From positions 1,338,127 to 1,402,126 of the forward strand of contig VWZP01010162.1 in the NCBI GenBank assembly GCA_013396995.1: a stretch of 64,000 bases of DNA, given 5' to 3'. Made by a program: the position numbers and the translations under genes. Source of the DNA: Dicaeum eximium (taxonomy: Eukaryota > Chordata > Aves > Passeriformes > Dicaeidae). A model generated the notes under the pieces. It ran no database searches and had not been told where the DNA came from. It saw only the letters and a list, made by a program, of their open reading frames with translations. Numbering within the stretch: the stretch's first letter is position 1; the number at the start of each line of letters is the position of its first letter. Positions 39,901-54,900 of the stretch are shown here, one piece after another.

Positions 39901-42900
39901 CTTTGCCTGCACCTACAGCAGGACGGAGAATACCAGCTTTAATGGAGGAAAACAAGAATAGGAACACTATATAATTAGATACAACACCAAAGGAAACAAA
40001 CATAATTTCACTATAAAAAGCATGCAGACTAGATAAAATGTATTAATTTAAATAAATTAGAAACAACCCATTTACGCTGGGGCATACAACAACCCAACAG
40101 ACTACTACAAGACAAAATTAATGTACATGCATTTACAAAATTTTATTGCTCATGCTTGTTAGGGTGCAAGATTTAAAATAAATGCAGTTCATATGCAAAC
40201 TTAATACCCTATCAGAGAAATTGCATTGAATAGTAACTCATCTATGGCAATTCCAATAAACCGTCATTTTACTGAGCATAAAAATGTGTGAAAACATGGT
40301 ATCAAAATAGACTTATTATTATTACGAAGATCAAAATGATAAAAACAGTTCCAAATTTCCTGATGGCTTTAAATTATTCCTATTTTGTTAAGCATCCCAT
40401 ATTTCATTAAAAAATAACTTTAACAAAGCTCTAGAATGGCTACAAACATAAAAATCAATGGTGACAGGATTTAACAATATACTTGGTGGTTTTTAAATAC
40501 TATACAGTTACTTGGGGCCACAGATGACAAATTTATTTCAACAGTTTTACAGTTTTTTGCCAATTCTGTAAAAGCAATTTAGATTTCACAGAAGCTGTTG
40601 CATACTACAAAACAGAAATAACTTCCTCTAATCACAAACCTGCATCATTCCAGTATTTTTGTCTGTGACCAAAGCTGGTCAATGATGCAGAATAGGTAAA
40701 TATGTAAAATAAATAGGTAAATTACTAAAATGTATAGTTACATGAAACTTGAAGCCCAGAAAGGCCAATGTCTGTCTTAGAGTTTGTGAGTTGATATTAA
40801 AAGAAGAGGCTTTATACCTCTTTGGGGGTCCCCACTAGAGCAGAAAGCCTTTATATGTATTTTCTTCAAAAGTATTTAAAATACTTTATTAGTGTGTAAC
40901 ACAAATATGAAAGCTCTAGAAAAAAAATCACTTGCCCCTATTTCCTTAGTGGGAGGAAGCAACAGCAATATTTAGATACAGATGTTTAATACAATCCGTA
41001 GTGGTTTTTAAACTCAATTGATTTTCCTTATAGATACATATCTTACCTTCATCCATAATTGTTACTGCTTCCTCAGTTATCTGACTTCCTGATCCAACTG
41101 AAGTTTGTGCATTAAAGTAAAACTTGTACCGGGTGCTGTAATTTAAATTTTTTAATATCAAGCTGCTCTCGTTGGCAGGAATTCTTATCTCTACCAAGGG
41201 ACCCAATTCATGTGTGTTGTTGACTGTTGTTACAAAAAAAAAGAAAAAAAAAATTAGGAAACTTGCGTACACTGTCATTGTGTTTAAAAAGGCTTTTTTG
41301 GTTTTTATGGGGTTTTATTTTTTGCTTGTCTGCTGCATCTACACTTTCAAAAGAAAGTCACCTTTGTGTGAAGGTGCCAAAATCCAACTGGGAGACAGGA
41401 AACACCAGCAAGTTTTTTACGATAAGGTTTCATTCTCATAAATCTCTGAATCCAAGGCAAGTGAGTTCAATTCAAATCATCTGAATTTATGCAGCATTAA
41501 AGTCCTCCCTGACAATTGAAAAATTCTGAAACTCTAAGCTCTGTATGCTCAGGAAAAGAAAACATTGAAGCTACTTGTGTCTAATGCCAAAGAACAGTGG
41601 AATTTGGTAAATGGAAGAAAGTAAACTTCCTTTATCTGTTCCATATATATGAAACTCTTTCCTTTCCAGTGTCACTGCTAAGAAATTTCTGGGCTAAGTA
41701 AGCAGCTGGGATCCAAGAAAAGTGATTTAATAACTCTGAGTTGAGTAAATGGCACATTTATAAATTTTTCTTTTTAAGATTATAATACCATGAAAATTGG
41801 AAAAACAGATAATATAATTTGGCATAGTTTGATTTACTTCTGATGACATTTTCTCTGCAGTTAGAATGTAGAATTTGTAAGTAGTATTATCTTGCATCTC
41901 ACTTGGATGCCAATTACATGAAGGACCTCACCTCCATTTTTCTGTGAATTATGGTTTGAAGTAATGAAAGTAATAAAATATTTAACCTTGTACTACAGCA
42001 AGAAAAGATTTCCAAGTACAGTCATCTATATTATAAAAATATATTAGTCTTATTCAAACTTGACATTTGCAATGCAATCATATCTTTTCTACATTATAAA
42101 TTTAATATAATTTTTTCTTCATAATTGGATTATTATTTGGTAGATACATTGCCCAATTTAGAGTTGTATCACAGAATCAAATAATGGTTTGGGGTGGAAA
42201 GGACTTGAAAGATCAGAAGTCCAACCCCCAAAATACATTAGTATGTAACTTACTTGGCTGAAACTTCAGTGTATATGATGTCAAAACACCATTTGGATGG
42301 GTGGGTGAGCCCCACTCCAGAGTCAGAGAGTCCAGTGTTGGGTTAGTAATCTTCAGAAAGGAGGGTGAGCTAGGAACTTTTAAAAAGAACATAGAGTAAA
42401 TACAAAGTAGATTAATTTAAAACATGTAATGAATTATTAATCCTTAAGAATATTACTGTATTGAGACAGATTATTATCTTATGAAGGTCAAGTAAACCTC
42501 ATTTAAGTTGAGTATGTAGTTTTTCATTTCATACCTCCTTCAGGGGTCTTAAATACTTTGTCTGGGCTTGCTGGTCCTTCTCCTTTACCATTAACAACTC
42601 TAACATTCAGCTTGTACGAACTATAGGGCTCCAGCCCTGGTAACATTCCAAAAGTCTTGTTTCCCCTGAAAGTCAAGATCTTTTTTTCTACATGACGTCT
42701 ACTCCTTCTGGATAGACTCTGCACTTTCCAGTAGTAAACCTAAAGACAAAAAAAAAAAATCTACAGTAAGTGCTTAGCTGTTCTGATTTTCTAAACTCTG
42801 AGCTTTTCCATGAGTGTCCATGAATTATAGGTAGAAATAACTGCAATTTTAATAAACTCAGGTTAGACACAGCATACAGCTTTCCTGCCCCAGAAACAGA

Positions 42901-45900
42901 CCTTGTCCAGAAACTGTCTACACAACTGGGTGAAGATTACCACCTGCCAGTTCTGCTAATGCTCAAAACCAGTTTGATACAAGTTCTGGTTGGGAACTAC
43001 ATTGGTCTGTGATCATTCTCCTGTTATTTATATGAGAGTCAGAAGTTATTCATTCTTTCAGTAAGATGTCTAGAGGCCTTCCAAAACAGATTTGGACTTT
43101 GTCTCCTTGTTAGATCACATCCCTGACCATGCTATTCCTTGATGTCAGATTACCTATAAATGGGGAAGAAATCAAAATATTTGACTGGGCCAGAAAAACA
43201 CACAAGTTCTGAAATTACTCTAAGGTTACAGTATTGGAGTGATATCCACTCAGGGATGGGAACACTGTTCCCTCAGTTATGTGACAATTTGAACAGATGA
43301 TAAAGCTGATTCTGAAGTCCATTGAGCTGACTGAGTTTCTAAGAAACTACATATGAGCCTCAGAGGTACTTTCCCTGCACTCTCTTTACTACACAGTCTC
43401 TCTACCATGATAACTCGAAAGATATCAACAGTTGCCCCTCCAAAAGACTTGTGATACTCCTGGGATTGTCACCTTCAAATACATAATTGTTTATTTTTCA
43501 CAGCATCATTTTCATGCACATATGATCACAAGCTAAAGATGATTGAGAAATCTAAATGAATAAAAAACCTATTCCTATCCAGGCTAACTACAAAATACCT
43601 CCTTAATTTAGGAAGCCTGGATTTCACATAGAAATTCAAAAAAAGGGGCTCTTAAGACTTGCAAAGCCCAGCTAGATAGCTATAAAGCAATGTTACACTT
43701 ATCCCAGCTTTCAACATACCATACCTCTCCAATCACTTTAAAATGCCACTGTGTTTTACACGGTTTGAGTTAATGTTTTTCAATATCACCAGCTGTCACC
43801 CTACAGCTCTCATCCTATCAACTAGTGTAGAAAATCATTTACAAGCTAACAAAACTTGAAGTGTTGGTACTATTGATACTGAAACTCATAAGCTATAACA
43901 AATGAGAGTGCATCACATTTTTCATAACTTCTTCCTAAGTTTGAAAACCTTTATAATACCACAGTATATTAACTAATAGCTAGATTAATACTAGAGCAAA
44001 ATACGAGTTACATGCTGTAGACTGCTGCTTAGTTACACGTCTTCAAGCTTTGTTCAGACATCTGCCTTCAAGATGCAACTCTTTAAAGTCACTCTTAGTT
44101 CTCTCTTTATTAAGAAATCTGACCCCAATGCAATAGTGTATATGGGGCTACTGACAGAAATAATTTTATTAATTAGGAATGCCTGAGTGTGCTGGTAGGA
44201 TTTTGCTTCTGTGTTTACTAAGAGGTTGTCATGTGCTTTGTAAGTTACGTCAATGATGAAGATACTTCATCCTTGAAAAGTTTTCAGTTTGTATTGAGAG
44301 AAAGCTTTACAATAATAGCTAGCCACCAGGATATCCAGAAATCCACAATTTCTCATGCCTTATCTAGTTTTTAACCTATTTTAGCTTGATTTAGCTGTAT
44401 TTGCAAAATTCTTTAAGGTGTTCTTGCTGCATCTGCAACTTATTCAAGGATATATCATTGTCACATTTGTCCTAGCCAGAGCAGCAAAACTACTCAGTGG
44501 TCAGGTCTGTTGTCAATCCTGTGATTGTGAGCTTGTTTTATTTATTATTATCAAGTAACTTATTCAAGCTTCAGTTTTGCCTAGGTTTGTGTAATTGTGT
44601 GGCTCTCCTTCCCACAGAAAAAAAATTATACTATATGTAGAGAAAGCATAAGAAATTAAATAGAAGTAATCATGACATGACTAACCCCCTAGATCATGTG
44701 GAAAAGAAAATTATCCCATTAGTGATTACAGGAAAGAAGATAACCCTCAGACATTGAGAGTAGGAGGAAAAAAGAAATGTCCATCTAAACTTTGGATGAT
44801 GACAATTCACTTTAACCATGCTGTTGAACTTAATACCCAATTTATAGTCAAAAATGTCTCTATGGATTTTGGTTTTGGTATTGTTATAGATCTTTAATGG
44901 AAATTTGGTGATTTGGATTATGAGTTTTAGTGTTGCTGTAACTTGATTAATAATTACCACTGATTTCACTAGATTCTAACTCTTTAAACCTCACATTACA
45001 GACGTTTTCTTTTGATTGTCCATTTGTGCACAAAATACCAGGCTGATGTAAAGCTGTAATTGAATAGATAAACATTTTAGAGACTAGTGAAGTCCTGTTT
45101 CCCAGCTGAGTTTTTGAGTTGGTGTGGCAAAGCAGCACACAAACTACAAACACTCATGCTATGTCATACAGAACTAGTTGAAGTCTCTCTGGATGATGGT
45201 ATTTTCTGCCAGGAAAGAGATACCCACACTCCAGGAACTCACATTCATATGGTAACCAGCTATAGAGCACTGAAGTGCAGTTTCAATATTTTTGACTGCT
45301 CCATTTTCCAAGTATGGTGTATATTTATTCTCCTCCAAATACTCTTTACTGTTTTAATTTTTCAAATATTTATTTTACCTCCTTTCACTTAAAAATAACT
45401 AATTTTTTAACCTGTTCAACATGTGCAAGCTTGATTGCAAACACACACCATTTTTCTTCAAGTACAATGCCACAGGAAGCTAGTGCTACAAGGCTGGAAC
45501 GTTGCTCAGCTCTGTATGAATTCCATCAAAGCTGTTGCTACTGTCAGCAGAACTTGGGAGCTCACTGACAAGCAGAGTCCCCTTACATGACAGTTACTTC
45601 AATCTGGATACCACCTCATACAGGAAGATTGATCTACTTTATTAAACAAGGAAGAGAATGCTTTTGACCGTACTTACTTTGTACCCTTGCAGGTGTCCTC
45701 GGACAGTTTTTAGTGGAACTGGGTCCCAATACACCTTTGCTAGTGTGCTGTTAATAACATGAACCTGCACATTGCCTGGAGCAACCATTGGCACTGTGTG
45801 GAAAGGATGCAACAAGCACCTAGTTAGAATTAGAAACCACACAAACATGGTTTTTTAGAATGAATCTTTACATTGTACTCATTGAATAGGTCAAAATGTT

Positions 45901-48900
45901 CCTATGTTTTCAGGATTGATACTGCAGAGTAGTATGAAGCCTTTACTCTCTCCGAAATGTTTCCTTTTAATTAAAAAAATAACTACTATCCCCCTTACCA
46001 ATATTTCAGTATTTTAAATACCCATTTAGGTTACACATTTAGTTCCTTTTTATTAGGGTAACTGAGTCAAACTACAAAACTTACAGTCTTCCCCTGAATG
46101 TCCAATGACCTCTGATGGCTCTGGTGCATACCCCAAGTCATTTAAAGCTTGCACTTTTACTTCATATGGAACAAAAGTTGGTGTACCAGACACAATATAT
46201 TTAGATACATTTGCAACTATAACAGATGTCCATTCATCATCAACATCCTTCTGGCGCCAGCTGACTTTGTACTGAAGCCCTGGTCCATTAGACTGAAAAC
46301 CTTTTAAAGGCTGAAATGAAAAGAAATATTTTTTGAATATTCTGAAGCATCTGAAAAATCTAAACTTAGAAGGAAATACATTGGTTCTTTTATAGAATGT
46401 CACTGAAAATTTACCACTGTATTCTGCAACAGAGAAGCACTGCTGAAAGTGATGCAATTTAGCTTTTACAGGAGGTCACTTCAGTTGACCAGGTCTTTTT
46501 TCAGTTTTCACTTTTTGGTAAAAAGCACATTGAATGATGTTGATGGCTAATTCTTACACAAACAGCACATTGTGATTTCTGTATATATATTTTGTTTTCA
46601 AATATTTCTTAAGAAGTGGAAGAGAGAAAACCAGACTTGCACCAACTCCTCTTAAAGAGTGTACCCTAGGCAAAATTTCTTGCCAGGGAGGGCAAACTGG
46701 TCATACATGTCTCTCTTTGAGCTGCTGTCATGATGGTAAGGGCACAACAGGAAAACGTCAACAGAAGTTCTGTAGTGGGAAAGTGCACAATGATTAGGTT
46801 ATCATAAAAGATGACAGTAGAAGTAGCATTCACATTAGAATTCACTCTAAAATTAGACTCTACTTGAAATAAACCTCCATTTATATTTTGGAGTTTTCCT
46901 AAACTGGCAGCAAAAAATCCTGTATTACCTAATTATTGGCTTATCTTGAGAAATCACACAAGAAAATATGACCCCATTCCCCTTTAACTTATTTTCATTT
47001 AAAATTAAAATTAAATTGGTATTTAAATTAAAATTGGTATTTAAAATTAAATTGGCATTTAAAAAAAAATTCAGTTTTTTCATGAAAATGCAGATGAGGA
47101 AGTGTATGAAATTAGCTCTTCTTCAAGAATATTTTAAGCAGGCAATTGGATATTCTCATCATTGGTTCTCAAAAGAATGCTACTCACAAACCTGAAAACA
47201 AATGACACCTTGAAAAACGACCCATCTTACCTCCCATGTTATTACCAAATTATCAGGTTCTGAGCCTATCCCTTGTACATTAGCAGGATTTTCATCAGGG
47301 CCTAAAAATAAAATATTCACACGTGAACAAGAATGGCTGCTGTGCGATTCCAAGCAAATTCAATGCTATTCATAGCAGGAATCAATCACTGGTAAGTGGG
47401 AATAATTATTTACTTGCAGATTTTGTCAGGTACTGCTCAGATGGCTCACTTGGCTGACTTCTGCCAATCTTATTGACAGCTATCACGCGGAAGGAGTAGT
47501 TGACATAGGGAGACAGCTTCAACTGCACCGTTGTCTGAGTGCCAGGGACTTCCGTCTGGTAGTGCCACACCCCTGGTTCGTGCAGCGCGTCCTCGTATTC
47601 GATCACAAAGTCTGCAAGCACGAATGGAATCCAACTTTATGTCAGAACCTGAAACAGCTTCCCAGGCAAGTATAGGCGTTTCTGAATGAGCTAGCCAGAA
47701 GGGATTGCTCCAACCAATGCTTTCAAAAATCATGGAACTTGATGTGTAAATACATAAACCATAACACAAATCTATAATGTGGATATTAAAAGTAGAAATA
47801 AAGGTGAAATGTAATAAATTAACCCTTAGTTTTATCCTTTGCTACTGCCACTAATGCAGCCATCTCTCAGGTAACACATTATTACAACAGCTCTCTCTCA
47901 GGTACCGGATTTTAATTTAATGGGAACCCTTGAACTATCACAGCAAGGAAGTTGAATTTGACTGCAAAAGACATTGTTCTTAGTTGTATCAAGCAGACAG
48001 CAGGCAATACCTGTACAAATTTAAAACTCCCTGAATATGCCATTTTCCCCAATGAAACTGGCATAATGAAAATCTATTTAAAGTCAAGAACCTATACTTG
48101 AGAAAGGTTTTTAAGAGCACTTTTCATTATCTTCAAATTAAATCAGGGAATATATGTTCAGAAACTAAATTTCTTGAGAGTACTCAGTGTGAACATTATG
48201 ATGATTACTGTTAAGACCCTACATAGTATATAACCTTAGGGATAAATAGGTTTGTAGAATTCCAAAATGAAAATCATATTCATTCTGAAAGACAAAAGGA
48301 TATTTTTACAGATGTAAAACAGCCAAAAAACCTTGCTGTAAGATATGAGATATGAATTCTGAAAGACTCAGGAGGAATTTCTGGGACACAGTAAACAAAT
48401 GGGAGAAGAATGTACAGTCTGAGTACATTCAACAGAACCTTGAGCCTCAAATATTTGTGTGTTGTGTAACAAGAATTTTCCTCTACCTCATGTAGAGGTG
48501 GAGACAGAATATGACTCAAGATTCATGCTGTTTGCACTACTAAAAAATTCAGAGTGGCATCCAGAAATTTCTTTTGGAATACTTCCAGCACCACATAGAA
48601 AAATGCACAACAATTTGAGGAGCAAGATATAAAAGAGGTATGTAGTACTAATCATAGCCTTCTGGACTTAAGGCTGGCAGATTTCATTCTGACCTAAGTA
48701 GTAAGGAAAGAGGGAGAACTGACCCCAAATTACTGAGTTACTGCTAGTGATGTGTGCTCAGTGATACAGGTCTTGGGATAGGGTGTCTTCTAGATAAAAT
48801 CTTTCCTGAAAAGGTGAGAATATTATATGCCAAAAAGGATTTCACTACTGCTTTTTGCTTCCCTTGTCACTAGCCTTCTGCCTGCAACTCTAGTAGAATA

Positions 48901-51900
48901 ATTTATAGGCAACTTCAAGGGGAAAAAAAAAAACTATCTGAGCTTTCAGAGAGATTCCAGCATGTCAGTCATATTGTGCAAACAGTTCACTCCTAATGAA
49001 GTGCAATCTTTGAGTCTTCATCTGCACTTTGAAGTGATAGCAGCAGCAAAAGGAATAGGCTTACTTAGGAAGCAAACGCTTTACTTTGCAGCCTCTGAGA
49101 AGACCATGCAGCAATATAAATTGTATTACAATTAAACCAAGCATTATTTAGTTAGAAGAATTCAGTTGCCAATATGAGAGTGCATGCAGTATCTCGTTCT
49201 AGAAAAGCCTACAAGAGACAACACTGCCTAGTATTAACTTCTTTGCAACAGCGTGATCTCGTTCCTACAGAAAGAGAACACTTCTGTCTTCTGGCCTGGA
49301 AAAAAAATGAGAATACTAATAAAAGTATATGTATATGAATAAACCACTGTTCAACTACTTACAGTGATCTTCTACATATTATATTTTAAGGTATATTACT
49401 AGTTGGTATACATTAGACATGCCTGAGATTGTAAAATTTCAGAAAAATCACTTGGCGTTTCATTAAAATGTAGTCAAAATCTTTGATGTGTTCAGAACCA
49501 TGTGAAATTCTGTTTCTTACAAATCTTCCTTTCCAGATACCTGATCCTTATGGTTTGTTTTCAGTGCTGATAGCAACCAGTTGATACAAACCCTGGAGAG
49601 CAACATCCAGTAAGTCAGTCTCAGTCTAACTAATTAATTCCAAAAATAACATCTATACTGGCCTTGGCAACTTGTGGCAGTTATTATCTAAAAACACACT
49701 GCATAAATAATGAAATAATTGAATTAAGTTGCTCATAGGAAAAAAGTAGTGCCAAAATGTCTTTCTGATCCCATGATTTTTTGAGAAAGAAAACCTTAAT
49801 ATCTTTGTTCCTTGCTCCTAAATTCTTCTTCTATACTCTCTGCTCAGTATAACCAAGAGTTTTCATTATGTTTTACTGGGAAGAATAATAGCATTTAAAA
49901 TCAATTTACTGTCTCAAAATTTTATAGATATATAATTGTTTAGTTTTATGGAAATGGTTTATCTTCTAATTCTCTGGACCAGGAAAAAAAAAACTCCAGA
50001 AAAACTATCTACCTTATATTTACATGAAGAATAAACTTCTGCACAAGTAGTGATGCATAATCACTGATGATGGTGGTACTGATGCTATTTAAAATTTATA
50101 GAATTACAAAAGACTTAACGCAAGATGTTAGTAGCTCTCTCCCTTAGAAGCATACAAGCAATGAACAAGTCTGCTCTTTACATATTCATAAAATTGGACC
50201 TTGTCAGACAGACCTCATATCAGTATATATAACTTCTATATTATCTAGCATAAGTTTTTGATTAAAAAGCCCAGCTCTTCTGGACAGCTCTTCCTGCTTG
50301 GCTCTACAGTAGTTATTAAGGGTATGTTATGTAAAGAAATGTCAGCTGTAGAGAATTAATTTATCATTTTCCCATGCCATACACAAAATTTAGTCCAGAA
50401 ATATTTGGAATTTGAGAACAGCTAGAACAACACTTTCAATGTAGTGTAGGAGATACAAACAAACACACTTGTAATGGGACTGTTGTTTTCATCTCCTGGT
50501 ATCCATGAGAGATCAATGCTTCTTTCTAGCTGACCTGTCAATTCCAAGTCAAAGGGTGGATTTGGCCGAGCTGTAAATCAAATGAACACAAAGTAAGTAA
50601 CCACACCAGAATATGTACTTTCATATTTGAAAAGAAAATCCTTACATTCCAATCAAATAACTTCACAAATACAGTAGGGCAGATCTACTCACTTATGTAA
50701 ACATGACTTAAAGACCGATAGCATGCAATTGTTACAAAACAGACAAAAAATGGAGAACTGATGTAACCTGGAAACTTCTATACATTAACAAGAACCAGTA
50801 TTTATTTTTATCTATTTTTATCTGAGTGCACTGTGATATAAAAATGTGATGAGATGCAAGGGATTATGAAATGCATGTTTAGTTTATCTTTGAATGATTA
50901 TGGGTGGTAATCTATTGTAACAGACATACCTCATACAACATCGAAAATTAATAAACATTCATATCAATAAAGCTTTTCTAGAACCATTACAAATATTTTT
51001 ATCTGAATTCAAAGCAAGTATACTTCAAATAGAAACTAATTGCAAGTTACTAAATTATTAATTTTTTGCTGTTCTTTTAAAGAGGCTTGGAAATACCATG
51101 CAAATTGTTATTATACATCCTTATAATGCATGAAGATGTAATTATCTGTTCCAAATTCAAGAAGGTAATTTATGATATGATTTGTTACACAAAAATCACA
51201 ACTAATAAGTAGGTTCATGTAAGAATACATAATCATTTTCACTGAGTCTTTTTCACTGATAGGATTTATGTAAAAGTGCTTAAAAGTCTGATACTTAAAA
51301 GTGTTTTAGCTTATTATATTGCACTTGAACCCCCAAATTCAGAAAACATGCTACCAAATTAAAGGCTCTATACCATCAAATTTATGACTATGCCTGACTA
51401 ACAGATAGGGTTTTTTTGTTGTTGTTTTAACTTAAATTTTAAAATCTTGGCGGTTTCATCAATTATAAGTCAAACTGGTCAATATGGTCATATTAATCTT
51501 ATGAATGGAGTAAAATAAAGATAAACTATGAAATAAATTAGAGCAGGACTACAAGGCTGCAAAACCAATGTTAACATACAACATAATTTGGTAGGTGCAA
51601 AGTCTTTCATAGTGAATTACCTTTCACCAAAGAGTTGGATTTACATTTTAGATATTTCATTTATTTATTTATTATATAACTAATTTGTATTACAATGTGG
51701 TCTATGAGAAAAACATTGCCACACTATATCCAATCTTAATTAAAAATAATTTATCTCTGAAAACCACTTACTCCCTAAATATAAAGCAGCCTGCACCGTA
51801 ATATTCCAAAGTTCTGTGCTACAGTAACGAAGTAGTTGCTAAAATGGGATGAAACCACACAGACACAGACATACACACACACAGAGGAGAAGGGGAAAAA

Positions 51901-54900
51901 ATAGGCAAAAAAAAATTGCAACAGGCAAATGAACAATATATCTGCCTGATGATGTAGAAAGAGAACTTTGTTTTAGTTTACCGTAAATGATAGCTGGTGT
52001 TGGGGGAGCAGCTGAAAAGAACATTAATATAAAGGATTTAATCAGTTAGTAGCCAAAGAAACAGAATACTGTAGGTAGTTAAAGACTACAGTTATTAGAG
52101 ACAAAGAAAAGTTAACTTAATTAGATTAAATGGTTAATTTTAAAAAATCATAATTTTTCACTGAAGAGTTAAAAAAGTATTTTTGAATATCTTAATAAAT
52201 TTTTAAAATAGGGATAGATCAAGAAAATAAATAAAGTAAGCAATCTTATAAAAACACCTAAATAAGTACTAGTTTTTTGGCTTAGATCATTCCTGGACAG
52301 GCACAAGATCCCAGCAGAATTTTACAACACAAACATACTTGCTCTGATTTAACTCATGTAAGAATTATTCAGGACATCTTAAAACTTTCTTACAAATTGG
52401 AGAAGGGGCAAAGTAATATATTTGGCAAGAATCTGCAATCATAAAGATTTAACAGAGAACTAAACTAAAAATACAATCCATGAGAAGTACAACCGAGTAT
52501 GCTCAGTCTTTCTGAAGCACAATTCAGTTGCCGAAGAGATTCCTGAGATAACAATCTCCCAACACAACAAAGACATTGTTGGAAGGACTCCAGAGGAGGG
52601 CCACTGAGGTGACCACAGAGCTGGAGCACCTCTCCTATGAAGACAGGCTGAGGCAGCTGGGGCTGGTCAGCCCAAAGAAGAGAAGGCTCTGGGGACACCT
52701 TAGAGCAGCCTCCCAGCACCTACACAGGCTACAGGAGAGCTGGAGAGGGACTTTTCACAAGGGCATGTCGTGATAAGACAAGGGGGAATGGCTTCAGCTA
52801 AAGCAGAGTGGGTTTATGTTACGTATTAGGAAGACATTTTTTACGGTGAGGCACTGGAACAGGTTGCCCAGGGAGGTTGTGTGGAAGGTGTCCCTGCCCA
52901 AGGCAGGGAGGTTAGAACTAGATGACCTTAAAGGTACCTTCCAACCCCAGCCCTTCTGTGATGCTACCATGTTTATGTTCAAATACCCTGCAACACTTAA
53001 TTTCCTGTAGTAGCTCAGATGTGGTCAAAATAAAAAGTTACACAGCACAAATCTGCCCTGTAGCTACTCAGTCATTTCATAAGCACCTGATTCAAATGCA
53101 AGCTGTGGGACTGCATTTTTTAAAAACTGAAACACATTGACACTTAGGTGGCATTTCCTTTATGCTGTCCTAAAACCCAAAACTACGTTCGTGCTTTTCA
53201 CTTTAAATCTAATGCTGTTTTCATACTTAACAGTAGAAGTTTGAGAGCATTCTTACCAACAACAGTAAGCACAGCACTTGCTGAAACACTGTCCAGAGTA
53301 GTATTAACTATGCAAGTGTATGTTCCATCATCTTTATCAGTTACATTCATAATGGTCAAGTTGTCTTTACCAACTAGAAACCTGTAAATACAATAAATTC
53401 AGCCACTGATTTTTCAATAACTGGCACTGTTATAAGAAACTTGCATAAAACATTATCAAATCCCATATACTAGTACATACCTAAACAACTATGCTTACCC
53501 AAGTTAAGCTATGGGACAACATCATCTTTTTTTTTTCCTTCATTGCTCTTGACCATCTTCCCACAGTAACCTTTATTCTAGTTCTTTTCTATTCTACTTC
53601 TATTCTAGCTTTTCTTTCCAAACATATTTAAACAAATTTTAAATATTTGTGATCCAGAGCAAAATAGTTTTCTGTTATGTGTTTGGCTTCTTATGTCAAT
53701 TATCTTTACCTTACACTTAATCTATAAGGTCAGTGTGCACAGTTTGTATAAATGTTTATATTTCATTTTATTTTTAATTCTATCTTAATATTTTCATCAC
53801 ACTAGGTAAGTCCCTTAGTCACCAAATATTGGATAGCCATGATGTTTACCAGTCTTCTTTGGAAAATGTCAATAGGTCAATATGTTCCTTTCAAAGATCA
53901 GGGAAAAGAGCAGGCAAAAGGATCTAGAAAATTAAGAACAAAGGAAAACTATGTGGTCCTTACCTTTCATCATCTGGCAGTTCATCATTGTCCTTCAACC
54001 ATGTAACTGTTGGTAGCAAGGTAGAATCATGTTTTATTATACACTCAAAAGAAACCTGGCCATATCTCTGAATCACTTTGTATTCTGGCTGTTTAATGAT
54101 CATCGTTGGATCTGAAATTTAAAATTAAAATCAGATATTCAGAAAATATGAAATTTGTACTAATCAGTGATTAAAGAATGACTAATTTCTCACCTTTGAT
54201 TTCCAACTGCACCTCATTTTGTATCTTTCCTAATTCATTTCTTGCTACACACGTGTATGTACCAGCACTATTCTTCTGGGCCACCGGAATTTCCAAGGTT
54301 CCGTTATCATGGAAAACATACTCATTTCCACGCAAGATGCTGCCTTTCACTCCCTTAAACCTTGATATAAGAAATAATATCATTAGCCAGCATCACAGTT
54401 AAATTATGTATGGTTTTATTATCAATAAAATACAAACTTAGAACTGCCACATTAGAAAATAGAGACAGAAGCACTCAAAGAAATTTAAACTTGACTCTGT
54501 AGGCCTAACTTCACTGCTGGTTCATTAAGTATATGCAATATTGTACTAGTGAATTGTATCTGTGTATTAGTGAACACCATCTATTGTAAAATACACTATT
54601 TTAAAATTGTAAATAGAGTTAAAACAGTTCTAAAGCTTTAAGTGTTTGTTTCCATAGATATAACTGGCTCATCTTCTGTAACATAAGCACATCTAGAGCT
54701 TACCATTCAATTTCAGGCTTAGGTGACCCAAAATAAGCACAGTCTAGCAATGCAGGACTGTCTACAATCACTTGATACAGTTTATTAGCAGGAGTAAGAA
54801 TTCTTGGTGGCTCAGCTGAAAAGACAAAGATATCTGCATATAGTTACAAAGTTACAAATAATAAATACATAGTAAAAAGCACAGTCACAAATATAAAATA

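Noticed and set aside
52576..52773. 65-codon plus-strand frame reading EHLSYEDRLRQLG
   Set aside because: It is the standard CR1 LINE 3' end, not a gene.
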